Positions 35,691 through 44,260 of a DNA stretch of 64,000 nt are shown here, piece after piece. Where the stretch lies: the NCBI RefSeq assembly GCF_001439695.1, contig NZ_JYLL01000003.1, positions 1 through 64,000 on the forward strand. Direction: 5' to 3'. The stretch comes from Pseudomonas veronii. GTDB taxonomy: Bacteria; Pseudomonadota; Gammaproteobacteria; Pseudomonadales; Pseudomonadaceae. Below the pieces are notes generated by a model that saw only the letters and a list, made by a program, of their open reading frames with translations, had not been told where the DNA came from and made no database searches. Both the position numbers and the translations under genes were made by a program. The stretch's first letter is position 1, and each line of letters opens with the position of its first letter.

Positions 35691-36668
35691 TTATTCGCCC
35701 CACACGTCCTTCAAGACGTTGACCCAGTTCTCGCCCATGATCTTGCGCACCACGCGTTCGCTGTGGCCGCGCTTGAGCAGAGTCTCGGTGAGGTTGGGGA
35801 ACTCGCCCACGGTGCGGATGCCCAGCGGGTTGATGATCTTGCCGAAGCTGGTCAGGCGGCGGGCGTAGCCCTTGTCATGGGTCAGCATTTCGAAGAAATC
35901 CTGGCCATGACCCTGGGTGAAGTCGGTGCCGATGCCGATGGCGTCTTCGCCGACGATGTTCATGGTGTACTCGATGGCTTCGGCGTAGTCGTCGATGGTC
36001 GAATCGATACCCTTGGCCAGGAACGGCGCGAACATGGTCACGCCGACAAAGCCGCCGTGGTCGGCGATGAACTTCAGCTCTTCATCGGACTTGTTGCGCG
36101 GGTGTTCCTTGAGCCCGGAGGGCAGGCAGTGGGAGTAGCACACCGGTTTTTTCGATTCGAGGATGACTTCTTCGCTGGTCTTGGAGCCGACGTGGGACAG
36201 GTCGCACATGATGCCGACGCGGTTCATCTCGCCGACGATCTCGCGACCGAAGCCCGACAGCCCGCCGTCGCGTTCGTAGCAACCGGTGCCGACCAGGTTC
36301 TGGGTGTTGTAGCACATCTGCACCACACCGACGCCGAGCTGCTTGAAGATCTCGACGTAGCCGAGCTGGTCTTCAAACGCGTGGGCGTTCTGGAAGCCGA
36401 AGATGATGCCGGTCTTGCCCTGTTCCTTGGCCTTGCGGATGTCGGCGGTGGTTTTCACCGGGATCACCAGGTCGCTGTTCTCGCGGATCAGGGTCTGGCT
36501 GGCGACGATGTTATTGATCGTCGCCTGGAACCCTTCCCACACCGACACGGTGCAGTTGGCGGCGGTCAGGCCACCTTTGCGCATGTCCTCGAACAGCTCG
36601 CGGTTCCACTTGGCAATGATCAGCCCGTCGATAACGATGCTGTCGGCGTGTAATTGCGCTGGGCTCAT
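35691..36668 (-). CDS. Membrane-dipeptidase family protein, degenerate metal site
   Basis: 325 residues of the renal dipeptidase (peptidase M19) fold: the barrel and the blocks CDLSHVGSKT and VCYSHC, which carry the two late metal histidines, are present. The early metal motif HXD is not visible (the sequence reads VIDGLIIAKW), and the bridging Glu position reads FGFQNA. A normal dinuclear zinc centre is therefore doubtful. It heads the operon with the DUF5943 gene and dgcA, as PA5396 does, so a role around betaine or dimethylglycine use is likely but undefined. Confidence 0.85.
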   Translation of the reverse strand: MSPAQLHADSIVIDGLIIAKWNRELFEDMRKGGLTAANCTVSVWEGFQATINNIVASQTLIRENSDLVIPVKTTADIRKAKEQGKTGIIFGFQNAHAFEDQLGYVEIFKQLGVGVVQMCYNTQNLVGTGCYERDGGLSGFGREIVGEMNRVGIMCDLSHVGSKTSEEVILESKKPVCYSHCLPSGLKEHPRNKSDEELKFIADHGGFVGVTMFAPFLAKGIDSTIDDYAEAIEYTMNIVGEDAIGIGTDFTQGHGQDFFEMLTHDKGYARRLTSFGKIINPLGIRTVGEFPNLTETLLKRGHSERVVRKIMGENWVNVLKDVWGE

Positions 36669-36887
36669 CAGGCGTCCCCTTATTGGCGATTCGTGCGCCG
36701 AATCGTCTGCCGGCGCTTTGGGGCCAGCATATGCCGAGGGGCCGAGCGGACCGGGTGCAAAAACGACAGGGGAATTGCCGAAAGCGTCAATCCGCGACGA
36801 AGGTCGCTAAGACAGGTCTGTCTGGCGGCTGTTCTTTGTCTTACGCTTGGGCCAGAATTCCCGCATCAACCGATATGAGACGGCGCA

Positions 36888-37289
36888 ATGAAATCGATTT
36901 TCCTGGCTTTGGCACTCATCGCAACCGGCGTCCACGCGGCCGAAGACACCGACAGCACGCCGTGCGACGGCATCGAAAACGACAAGCAAACCCTGGAATG
37001 CGCCACCTACAACAAAACCACCGCCGAGCAATTGCTCAAGGATAACTATCAAGGGTTGCTGGAGCGCATGGGTTCGACCTATGGCAGCAACAAGTCACAG
37101 CTGGCAGACATTACCGCTCGTCTGAAGGATGCCCAGCAGAAGTGGGAAAAATTACGTGACGCCGATTGCGCGGTGGACACCTTCCCGGCGGCGACCGGCA
37201 CCAAGCCCTATGCGATCGAACTGAACGATTGCCTGGCGCGGATGAGTGATGAGCGGTCGGAGTTTTTGGAGTCGATCGGCCAGGAGTGA
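36888..37289 (+). CDS. LprI-like (DUF1311) secreted protein
   Basis: 133 residues: signal peptide MKSIFLALALIATGVHA, then four cysteines in the pattern PCDG...LECATY...DCAV...DCLARMSDERSEFL, typical of the lysozyme-inhibitor LprI/DUF1311 family. A periplasmic location is inferred. It is divergent from the dipeptidase-like gene. Confidence 0.8.
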   Translation: MKSIFLALALIATGVHAAEDTDSTPCDGIENDKQTLECATYNKTTAEQLLKDNYQGLLERMGSTYGSNKSQLADITARLKDAQQKWEKLRDADCAVDTFPAATGTKPYAIELNDCLARMSDERSEFLESIGQE

Positions 37290-37329
37290 AGCATCCCCGC
37301 GCATTGAACGCAGGAACGCTTCACAGGCG

Positions 37330-38292
37330 TCAGGCCATGAAGGGCGACTTGAACGGGCTTTTCGTCAATGGGCGGCTGGGCGCATAGCTGTAGCCCAGCG
37401 CGGCGATATCCATCACTTCACTGATCCGGCGGGTCCAGGGATTAATCACATCATCATAGTTGTGGCCCGGCGGACCGTCCTGCATGGGGCAATAGTGCGG
37501 GGCCAGGTCCGGCTCATCCAGGCGCTTCTGCGCCTGCCAGTCCGCCCAGATCTTGTCGATGAAACAGTGATGCAGGAAGAACACCGGGTCATCCGGTGAG
37601 GTCATGGGCAACATATTGCCGCCAATCCACAAATGCACACGGTTATGCAGCTGCGAACCGGAGGTTTTGACAGCAGGATCGCCGCGCTGGGTGATCCAGC
37701 CTTCCAGGCGGTTTCTGAAACCGCGGATGAAAGGGCTCGAGTTGTAATTGGGTTCGTCATACAGGCTTTCGTTCATCGCCACTCGCAGGTCGTCCTCGGT
37801 TGGCAGTGAGCTGATCACTTGCCCGAACTGACGCTTGAGGCCTGGCCCGGGCAAACCCTCCTCGTCATAGGGCGGCACGGGCCAGTTCCCGTATTTGTGG
37901 GCAAAGACCCCATCCTGCACGCGAAACTGATCGGCTGGGTCGCCATCACCTCCCAGGAAACCCTGGCGCCAGACCGGCGATTGTTCAGGGGCGGCCGCAT
38001 CCTGCGTCCAGTCCCAATAAGGCAACGTCACGCCGACGTTGATCGCTTGTAGATCCGCCTCGAACTGCATCAACATTTCACGGTGCCACGGCAGAAATGC
38101 CGGCCCCCGGTGAGCACCGTTACGGTAGTTGGGATCTTGGGGTTCGTTCGGGTAGACCGTGGCCTTCATGACGGCGTGATGCCAATGAACATACTTGTCG
38201 TAGACACCGGAACGCTTCATCGCCAATAACGTGTTGATAAACTCCAGTTGTTCCGTTGCGGTCAGTGCGCGAATTTCCTTGCGAATATTCAT
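37330..38292 (-). CDS. Tyrosinase-type copper monooxygenase
   Basis: 320 residues. CuA ligands: His38/His39 (VHWHHA), His61 (GAHRGPAF) and His70 (LPWHREML). CuB ligands: His216, His220 (LHNRVHLWIGG) and His241/His242 (DPVFFLHHCFIDKIW). PYWDWT is the usual structural motif. It should oxidise phenols to o-quinones. No signal peptide is visible. Start ATG 38292 has GGGAG upstream. No copper chaperone (caddie) gene is adjacent, and the gene lies between unrelated small genes, suggesting acquisition. Confidence 0.9.
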   Translation of the reverse strand: MNIRKEIRALTATEQLEFINTLLAMKRSGVYDKYVHWHHAVMKATVYPNEPQDPNYRNGAHRGPAFLPWHREMLMQFEADLQAINVGVTLPYWDWTQDAAAPEQSPVWRQGFLGGDGDPADQFRVQDGVFAHKYGNWPVPPYDEEGLPGPGLKRQFGQVISSLPTEDDLRVAMNESLYDEPNYNSSPFIRGFRNRLEGWITQRGDPAVKTSGSQLHNRVHLWIGGNMLPMTSPDDPVFFLHHCFIDKIWADWQAQKRLDEPDLAPHYCPMQDGPPGHNYDDVINPWTRRISEVMDIAALGYSYAPSRPLTKSPFKSPFMA

Positions 38293-38494
38293 TGCATAAC
38301 TCCCTTGTCGGAATAGCCATGGAACAGGCCGGAACCCTCGGCAGGCTCCTTCAGGGAATCTATGAGACCGGGCACGCGGCGGTCTACTGTCAAAAATAAC
38401 AGGTCAAGCACGTTCCCGACGGGTGGACGGCGGCCGTCTCAGCCCTCGACCCTGATACTATTGCGGCCTCTCTTTTTTGCCCCAAGGCGACCCA

Positions 38495-38911
38495 ATGACT
38501 CTCTGCGGCATCGAAATCAAAGGCAGCGAAGCCATCATCGCCGTTGCCTCCCTGAACAATCAGACGCTGACCCACGTCGCCCTGGCCACCAAGAAAATCG
38601 CCCTCGAAGACGACGATGACGCGGCCAACGTCAAAGCCTTCGCCACCCAGGTGAAGGCGTTCGTGCAGGACAACGCCATCGAACGCATCGCCATCAAAAA
38701 GCGCAGCAAAAAAGGCGAATTCGCCGGCGGCCCGACCACGTTCAAGATTGAAGGGGTGTTTCAACTGCTGGAGGGGGTTGAAGTGACGCTGCTGTCGCCG
38801 CAGACCATCAATGCGCAGAACAAGAAGCACAATTTCGATCTGCCGGCGACGCTGAACAAGTACCAACATGAAGCCTTCAAGGCGGCGTGTTCGGCCCTGA
38901 TAAAGCAATAA
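38495..38911 (+). CDS. DUF3010 family protein
   Basis: 138 residues, MTLCGIEIKGSEAIIAVASL..., a small RNase H-like-fold family common in gammaproteobacteria; function unknown. ATG 38495 has AAGG upstream. The last about 50 bp of this gene, encoding YQHEAFKAACSALIKQ and the stop, are copied five more times downstream together with a REPIN. Confidence 0.8.
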   Translation: MTLCGIEIKGSEAIIAVASLNNQTLTHVALATKKIALEDDDDAANVKAFATQVKAFVQDNAIERIAIKKRSKKGEFAGGPTTFKIEGVFQLLEGVEVTLLSPQTINAQNKKHNFDLPATLNKYQHEAFKAACSALIKQ

Positions 38912-39800
38912 ACACACCGGCAATTCACTGTGGGAGGGGGCTTGCCCCCGATGGCGGTGTGTCAGCCACTCAGGTACCGCTGATCCACCGTCATCGGGGG
39001 CAAGCCCCCTCCCACATTTGATCTTGGTCGCTTACAGGTGAAGGGGTGTAGTACCAGCATGAAGCCTTCAAGGCAGCGTGTTCGGCCCTGATAAAGCAAT
39101 AGGCACACCGACAATTTACTGTGGGAGGGGGCTTGCCCCCGATGGCGGTGTGTCAGCCACTCAGGTGCCGCTGATCCACCGTCATCGGGGGCAAGCCCCC
39201 TCCCACATTTGATCTTTGTCGCTTACAGGTGAAGGGGTGTAGTACCAGCATGAAGCCTTCAAGGCGGCGTGTTCGGCCCTGATAAAGCAATAGGCACACC
39301 GACAATTCACTGTGGGAGGGCGCTTGCCCCCTCCCACATTTGATCTTGGTCGCTTACAGGTGAAGGGGTGTAGTACCAGCATGAAGCCTTCAAGGCGGCG
39401 TGTTCGGCCCTGATAAAGCAATAGGCACACCGGCAATTTACTGTGGGAGGGGGCTTGCCCCCTCCCACATTTGATCTTTGTCGCTTACAGGAGAAGGGGT
39501 GTAGTACCAGCATGAAGCCTTCAAGACGGCGTGTTCGGCCCTGATAAAGCAATAGGCACACCGGCAATTTACTGTGGGAGGGGGCTTGCCCCCGATGGCG
39601 GTGTGTCAGCCACTCAGGTGCCGCTGATCCACCGTCATCGGGGGCAAGCCCCCTCCCACATTTGATCTTGGTCGCTTACAGGAGAAGGGGTGTAGTACCA
39701 GCATGAAGCCTTCAAGACGGTGTGTTCGGCCCTGATAAAGCAATAGGCACACCGGCAATTTACTGTGGGAGGGGGCTTGCCCCCTCCCACATTGGCTGTG
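38861..39800. repeat. Tandem array made of the DUF3010 gene 3' end plus a REPIN
   Basis: The gene end (TACCARCATGAAGCC...) recurs at 38861 (in the gene), 39052, 39243, 39374, 39505 and 39696. Spacings are 191, 191, 131, 131 and 191 bp. The 191-bp units hold a full REPIN; the 131-bp units have lost 60 bp between the two REPs, leaving a single hairpin. The array ends with one collapsed REP at about 39765-39793, just before the ATPase gene. The space 38912-39808 contains no other gene. Confidence 0.95.
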
Positions 39801-39808
39801 TGGTGTGT

Positions 39809-40987
39809 TTAGCCGGGTGTACGGTGCTTGTGCAGCAGCCAGTCGCCGAAGGACTTGTCTTCCAGGGCATAACCGCCGCGGCTGGACTTCCATACCAGTT
39901 CCTTGTCACGCAGGGCATCGATACACGCCTGGATGGTCTGAGTGCCGGGCACCACGTCGCTGCCCATCTCCTCCAGCACCTTGCTGACCGCAATGAGGGT
40001 GCTGTCGGTGAACGGGGCGAAGGGTTGATTGTGTTGCGAACGCTCCACCATCACTTGCAGCACGGCACGTTGCGCAAGGGTGAGGGCGTTCCAGGCGCTT
40101 TCGAATTCGTTCCAGACGCCAGCGCGCAGCACTTCCGCGCGGCTGTGCAGCAACTGGCCCAGGTTGCTCGCCTCGCCCAACTCCAGGGCCACTTCACCGA
40201 TGATGGTGCGCAGCATCTCGGGGCGCCGGCCTACCAACTCAAATGCTTCGTCGATATCCGCCGCGTTGAATTGGTTGGTCTTGGCCAGGTGCGCGTTGAG
40301 ATGCGCGGTGTAAGCCTGAGTGAACGCCTTACCCAGCAACGGAAACGGCGTGATGCTGGAGCCGAAAAACGGCTGGCTTTTGCCCAGCACCAAATGAGCG
40401 AGCTTGTCGCGGTTGGAGCCGGTGAACACCAGGTGTAAGCCACTGCCCTCGCCTTCGCGGCCCTGGTTGAGCTGGTCGCGTGCGGCCTTGAGGGCGAACA
40501 TGGCGTTGATGCCCGCTTCGGTGGTGAGCGCGTGCTGGGCTTCATCAATCACCAGCACCACGGTTTTCTCGGCGGCGCGGTGAAGTAATTCCAGTGCTTG
40601 CGTAAGGGTCGCGCCCACGGGCAGTTGAGGCTTGGTGAAGTCCCAGGACAAGGTGCGCAGGAAGCTGAGTTTTTCGATGCCGATGTTCTTCGCCAGTTTG
40701 CGGATGCCCTTTTCGAAAGGCACCAACGCACCGGCAATGGCGCTGGAAATCAGCTCGGCGGGATCTTTCTCCTTGTCGGCCCACAGGTCCACATACACCG
40801 TCAGCCAACCCCGAGCCTGGCACTCGGGGAGAAGGTCTTCGCGCAGAAAAGTACTTTTGCCGGTACGACGCGGCGCCGCGAGAAACAGGCCAGAGGTGAA
40901 ATCCTGGATACCCACGCCCACCAGGCCATCGGCAATACTGCTTGCCAGGGTGGGGCGGCGGAACACAAAACCGCTGGGCTTGGACAT
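39809..40987 (-). CDS. Orphan AAA/STAND-like ATPase with C-terminal winged helix
   Basis: 392 residues. Walker A is APRRTGKST (about 38-46), Walker B is VVLVIDEAQHAL, a sensor-like FTGSNRDKL follows, and the C-terminal part (about 330-385) looks like a winged helix. This is the layout of the archaeal-type ATPase families (AAA_22 / PF01637). The role is unknown: regulation, defence or chaperoning are all possible. No partner gene is adjacent. A palindrome-rich AT-rich segment lies upstream, and no clear Shine-Dalgarno sequence is visible before ATG 40987. Confidence 0.75.
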   Translation of the reverse strand: MSKPSGFVFRRPTLASSIADGLVGVGIQDFTSGLFLAAPRRTGKSTFLREDLLPECQARGWLTVYVDLWADKEKDPAELISSAIAGALVPFEKGIRKLAKNIGIEKLSFLRTLSWDFTKPQLPVGATLTQALELLHRAAEKTVVLVIDEAQHALTTEAGINAMFALKAARDQLNQGREGEGSGLHLVFTGSNRDKLAHLVLGKSQPFFGSSITPFPLLGKAFTQAYTAHLNAHLAKTNQFNAADIDEAFELVGRRPEMLRTIIGEVALELGEASNLGQLLHSRAEVLRAGVWNEFESAWNALTLAQRAVLQVMVERSQHNQPFAPFTDSTLIAVSKVLEEMGSDVVPGTQTIQACIDALRDKELVWKSSRGGYALEDKSFGDWLLHKHRTPG

Positions 40988-40991
40988 GCTT

Positions 40992-41048
40992 TTATACTCA
41001 ATTATTGAACTAACTATAAATTATAGTCATGAGTATAATTGACTATAA
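40992..41048 (-). promoter_or_regulatory. AT-rich promoter/operator of the orphan ATPase
   Basis: Within 57 bp are a perfect palindrome ACTATAAATTATAGT (41013-41027), an inverted pair TTATACTCA (40992-41000) / TGAGTATAA (41030-41038), and another pair TTATAGTC (41021-41028) / GACTATAA (41041-41048). A TATAAT -10 box on the minus strand (41020-41025) lies inside the palindrome. This looks like a repressor-controlled promoter; the regulator is unknown. Confidence 0.6.
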
Positions 41049-41055
41049 TCGCCGA

Positions 41056-42000
41056 TCAAACCACCTCCCGTCGCCGATCCTCCCGCGGACACTTGGCAAA
41101 TCGCGCCCGATAACTGCGGGTGAAATACGACGGCGACTCAAAGCCGCAGGCAAGGCTCACCTCCAGCACGCTCATGTCGCTCTGGCGCAACAACTGCCGC
41201 GCTTTTTCCAGGCGCAGGCCGAGGTAGAAGTTGCTCGGCGTGTCGTTCAGATGCAGGCGAAACAGCCGCTCCAGCTGGCGCCGCGTGACTTTGATCGCCT
41301 CGGCCAGGGCCAGGGTGCTCAGCGGCGGTTCGGTGTGTTGTTCCATCTCGCCGATCACCTGCACCAACTTCTTGTTGTTGATGCCGTAGCGCGTGGCGAT
41401 CTGCATGCGCTGGTGGTCTTTGCGCGGGCGGATGCGCCCGAGCACGAATTGCTCGGAGACCTGGATCGCCAGGTCGGGGCCGTGGGCCTGGGCGATCAGG
41501 TCGAGCATCAGGTCGATGGAAGCGGTGCCGCCGGCGCAGGTAATGCGGCGGCGGTCGATCTCGAACAGTTCCTGGGTCACGCTCAGGTGCGGATAGGCTT
41601 CCTTGAAGGCGTCGATGGCTTCCCAGTGCAGGGTCAGGCGGTGGCCGTCGAGCAGCCCGGCCTCGGCCAGGATGCAGGCGCCGGTGTCGATGGCGCCGAG
41701 GGTCACACCGTCATGGTCGAGGCGGCGCAGCCAATGTTCGAGGGCCGGGGTGGCGAATTCAAGCGGTTCGAAACCGGCGACCACCATCAGCGTCGCGCCT
41801 TTTTTCAGCGGCTCCAGCGCCGCGTCGGCGTTGACCGACATGCCATTGCTCGCCAGCACCGCGCCGCCGTCGGCGCTCAACACATGCCAGCGGTACAACT
41901 CGCCACGAAAGCGGTTGGCCACGCGCAGCGGTTCGAGCGCGGAGATAAAGCCGATGGCCGAGAACCCCGGCATCAGCAGAAAGTAGAAATCCTGGGACAT
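41056..42000 (-). CDS. cdhR: Carnitine-responsive AraC/GATase1-like regulator CdhR
   Basis: 314 residues: an N-terminal DJ-1/PfpI-like sensing domain (MSQDFYFLLMPGFSAIGFISALEPLRVAN), and a C-terminal AraC DNA-binding domain (VTRRQLERLFRLHLNDTPSNFYL, VLEVSLACGFESPSYFTRSYRARF). It is divergent from caiX-cdhCAB, exactly as PA5389 in P. aeruginosa, where it activates carnitine catabolism. MSQDF at 42000 is taken as start because the homologous domain begins there; the frame is open to 42339 without support. Confidence 0.93.
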   Translation of the reverse strand: MSQDFYFLLMPGFSAIGFISALEPLRVANRFRGELYRWHVLSADGGAVLASNGMSVNADAALEPLKKGATLMVVAGFEPLEFATPALEHWLRRLDHDGVTLGAIDTGACILAEAGLLDGHRLTLHWEAIDAFKEAYPHLSVTQELFEIDRRRITCAGGTASIDLMLDLIAQAHGPDLAIQVSEQFVLGRIRPRKDHQRMQIATRYGINNKKLVQVIGEMEQHTEPPLSTLALAEAIKVTRRQLERLFRLHLNDTPSNFYLGLRLEKARQLLRQSDMSVLEVSLACGFESPSYFTRSYRARFAKCPREDRRREVV

Positions 42001-42070
42001 GGTGCGCTCTCGTAGGACCGGCAGCGTGGTCACTGTGATACGCCAGTTCAACGGCCCATTCAAGAGCACA

Positions 42071-42115
42071 GGTCGCTGCAGTGCAAGAGCGGGTCGCCGC
42101 CGTGCGTTTTGTCGC
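42071..42115. promoter_or_regulatory. Direct repeat in the cdhR-caiX control region, candidate CdhR site
   Basis: GGTCGCTGCAGTGC (42071-42084) and GGTCGCCGCCGTGC (42092-42105) match at 12 of 14 positions and are 21 bp apart; a third TGTCGCC follows near 42110. On the minus strand the shared core is GCGAC, the same core seen upstream of gbcA and cbcX. Site identity is inferred from spacing and position. Confidence 0.45.
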
Positions 42116-42193
42116 CCCTCAAGCTGCGTAACGTGACCCCACGGCGCACAAAGACGCCGGCCCCCACAATAACGACCTGCCGAGGGAACCACC

Positions 42194-43138
42194 ATGAACC
42201 GACTGATCAGCCGCTGCGTGCTCGCCTTCAGCGCCAGCGCCATCTTGAGTACCAGCGTCTTCGCGGCCGACGCGCCATCCTGCCAGAACGTGCGTATGGG
42301 CGTGGTGAACTGGACCGACGTGATCGCCACCAGCGCCATGACCCAAGTGTTGCTCGATGGCCTCGGCTACAAGACCAAACAGACCAGCGCGTCCCAGCAA
42401 ATCATCTTCGCCGGCATCCGCGACCAGCGCCTGGACTTGTTCCTCGGCTACTGGAACCCGCTGATGACCCAGACCATCGCCCCGTTCGTCGACGCCAAGC
42501 AGGTCAAGGTCCTCGATAAACCGAGCCTGGAAGACGCGCGCGCGACCCTGGCGGTGCCGACTTATCTGGCCGACAAAGGCCTGAAAACCTTCGCCGACAT
42601 CGCCAGGTTCGAGAAAGAACTGGGCGGCAAGCTCTACGGCATCGAGCCGGGCTCGGGCGCCAACACCCAGATCAAGGCGATGATCGCCAAGAACCAGTTC
42701 GGCCTGGGCAAATTCCAGCTGGTGGAGTCCAGCGAAGCGGGCATGCTCGCCGCCGTCGACCGCGCGGTGCGTCGCAAGGAAGCCGTGGTGTTCTTCGGCT
42801 GGGCGCCGCACCCGATGAACGTCAACATCGCGATGACCTACCTCACCGGCAGCGAAGACGCCCTGGGCCCGAACGAAGGCATGGCCACCGTGTGGAGCGT
42901 CACCTCGCCGACCTACGCCGAGCAGTGCCCCAACGTCCACAAGCTGCTGACCAACCTGACCTTCACCGCCGCCGACGAGAGCCGAATGATGCAGCCGTTG
43001 CTGGAACACAAGGACGCCTTCGAGTCCGCCAAGCAGTGGCTCAAGGATCACCCGCAAGACCAGCAGCGCTGGCTCGAAGGCGTGACCACCTTCGACGGCA
43101 AACCCGCCGCCGCCAACCTGCAACTGACCAGCAAATAA
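42194..43138 (+). CDS. caiX: Carnitine-binding periplasmic protein CaiX
   Basis: 314 residues with a signal peptide (about 1-24, ending SVFAAD) and the OpuAC-type fold of quaternary-amine binding proteins (MGVVNWTDVIATSAMTQVLLDGLGYKT, FLGYWNPLM, GWAPHPMNVNIAMTYLTG). It binds carnitine in the periplasm and in P. aeruginosa works with the CbcWV core transporter, which is encoded further along here. GAGGGA precedes the ATG. First gene of caiX-cdhC-cdhA-cdhB. Confidence 0.93.
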   Translation: MNRLISRCVLAFSASAILSTSVFAADAPSCQNVRMGVVNWTDVIATSAMTQVLLDGLGYKTKQTSASQQIIFAGIRDQRLDLFLGYWNPLMTQTIAPFVDAKQVKVLDKPSLEDARATLAVPTYLADKGLKTFADIARFEKELGGKLYGIEPGSGANTQIKAMIAKNQFGLGKFQLVESSEAGMLAAVDRAVRRKEAVVFFGWAPHPMNVNIAMTYLTGSEDALGPNEGMATVWSVTSPTYAEQCPNVHKLLTNLTFTAADESRMMQPLLEHKDAFESAKQWLKDHPQDQQRWLEGVTTFDGKPAAANLQLTSK

Positions 43139-43225
43139 CGGTATTCGACGCACCGTTTCGCGGTCGTGCCTGACCGCGAACGGCCTCGCTACGCCTTGAA
43201 ATCACGCCTGTAAGGAACCTGCCCC

Positions 43226-44113
43226 ATGAACCACGACGTCATCATCACCTGCGCACTCACCGGTGCTGGCGACACGAGCGCCAGAAGCCCCCATGTACCG
43301 GTCACCCCCAAACAAATCGCTGCCGCCGCCGTGGAAGCCGCCAAGGCCGGCGCCACTGTCGTTCACTGCCATGTGCGCAACCCCGAGACCGGCAAGTTCA
43401 GCCGCGACGTCGCCTTGTACCGCGAAGTGATGGAGCGTATCCGTGAGGCCGACATCGACATCATCGTCAACCTCACCGCCGGCATGGGCGGCGACCTGGA
43501 GATCGGCGGCGGCGAGACGCCCATGGCATTCGGCCCCAACACCGACCTGGTCGGCCCGCTGACGCGCCTGGCCCATGTGGAAGCGCTGTTGCCGGAAATC
43601 TGCACGCTGGACTGCGGCACGCTGAACTTCGGCGATGGTGACACCATTTACGTGTCCACCCCGGCGCAACTGCGGGCCGGCGCCAAACGCATTCAGGCAC
43701 TGGGCGTAAAAGCCGAGCTGGAAATCTTCGACACCGGCCACCTGTGGTTCGCCAAGCAGATGATCAAGGAAGGCCTGCTCGACGACCCGCTGTTCCAACT
43801 GTGCCTGGGCATCCCGTGGGGCGCGCCGGCCGACACCACCACCATGAAAGCCATGGTCGACAACCTGCCTGCCGACGCGGTGTGGGCCGGCTTCGGCATC
43901 GGCCGCATGCAAATGCCGATGGCGGCGCAGGCGGTGCTGTTGGGCGGCAACGTGCGGGTCGGGCTGGAAGACAACCTGTGGCTGGACAAAGGCGTGCTGG
44001 CCACCAACGGTCAACTGGTGGAACGCGCCAGTGAAATCCTCAGCCGCCTGGGCGCGCGGGTCATGACCCCGGCCGAAGGGCGGGTGAAGATGGGCCTCAA
44101 AAAACGCGGCTAA
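43226..44113 (+). CDS. cdhC: Dehydrocarnitine cleavage enzyme CdhC (BKACE family)
   Basis: 295 residues of the beta-keto acid cleavage family. Zinc ligands are in [15 protein letters not shown] (His-X-His), and the barrel motif [13 protein letters not shown] is present. It converts 3-dehydrocarnitine plus acetyl-CoA to betainyl-CoA and acetoacetate. AAGGAA precedes the ATG; it follows caiX by 87 bp, and a REPIN separates it from cdhA. Confidence 0.93.
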   Translation: MNHDVIITCALTGAGDTSARSPHVPVTPKQIAAAAVEAAKAGATVVHCHVRNPETGKFSRDVALYREVMERIREADIDIIVNLTAGMGGDLEIGGGETPMAFGPNTDLVGPLTRLAHVEALLPEICTLDCGTLNFGDGDTIYVSTPAQLRAGAKRIQALGVKAELEIFDTGHLWFAKQMIKEGLLDDPLFQLCLGIPWGAPADTTTMKAMVDNLPADAVWAGFGIGRMQMPMAAQAVLLGGNVRVGLEDNLWLDKGVLATNGQLVERASEILSRLGARVMTPAEGRVKMGLKKRG

Positions 44114-44141
44114 CCCCCCAACCCAAACCGAATCAAAACCT

Positions 44142-44228
44142 GTGGGAGGGGGCTTGCCCCCGATAGCGGTGTATCAGCAGCGAATGCATCGACTGGTACA
44201 CCGCTATCGGGGGCAAGCCCCCTCCCAC
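44142..44228. repeat. REPIN between cdhC and cdhA
   Basis: Two full REPs in inverted orientation with CCCCCGATAGCGGTGTA / TACACCGCTATCGGGGG inner flanks. It lies within the carnitine operon and may modulate relative mRNA levels of its two halves. Confidence 0.92.
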
Positions 44229-44260
44229 AGGGGAACATCACCTTATTCAGGAATGTCGCC

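Noticed and set aside
38931..39796. CRISPR-like array
   Set aside because: Repeat units are 131-191 bp with REP hairpins and gene-end copies, and there are no unique spacers or cas genes.
39182..39893. Repeated minus-strand ORFs (MPVCLLLYQGRTRRLEGF...)
   Set aside because: Antisense translations of the duplicated DUF3010 gene end.
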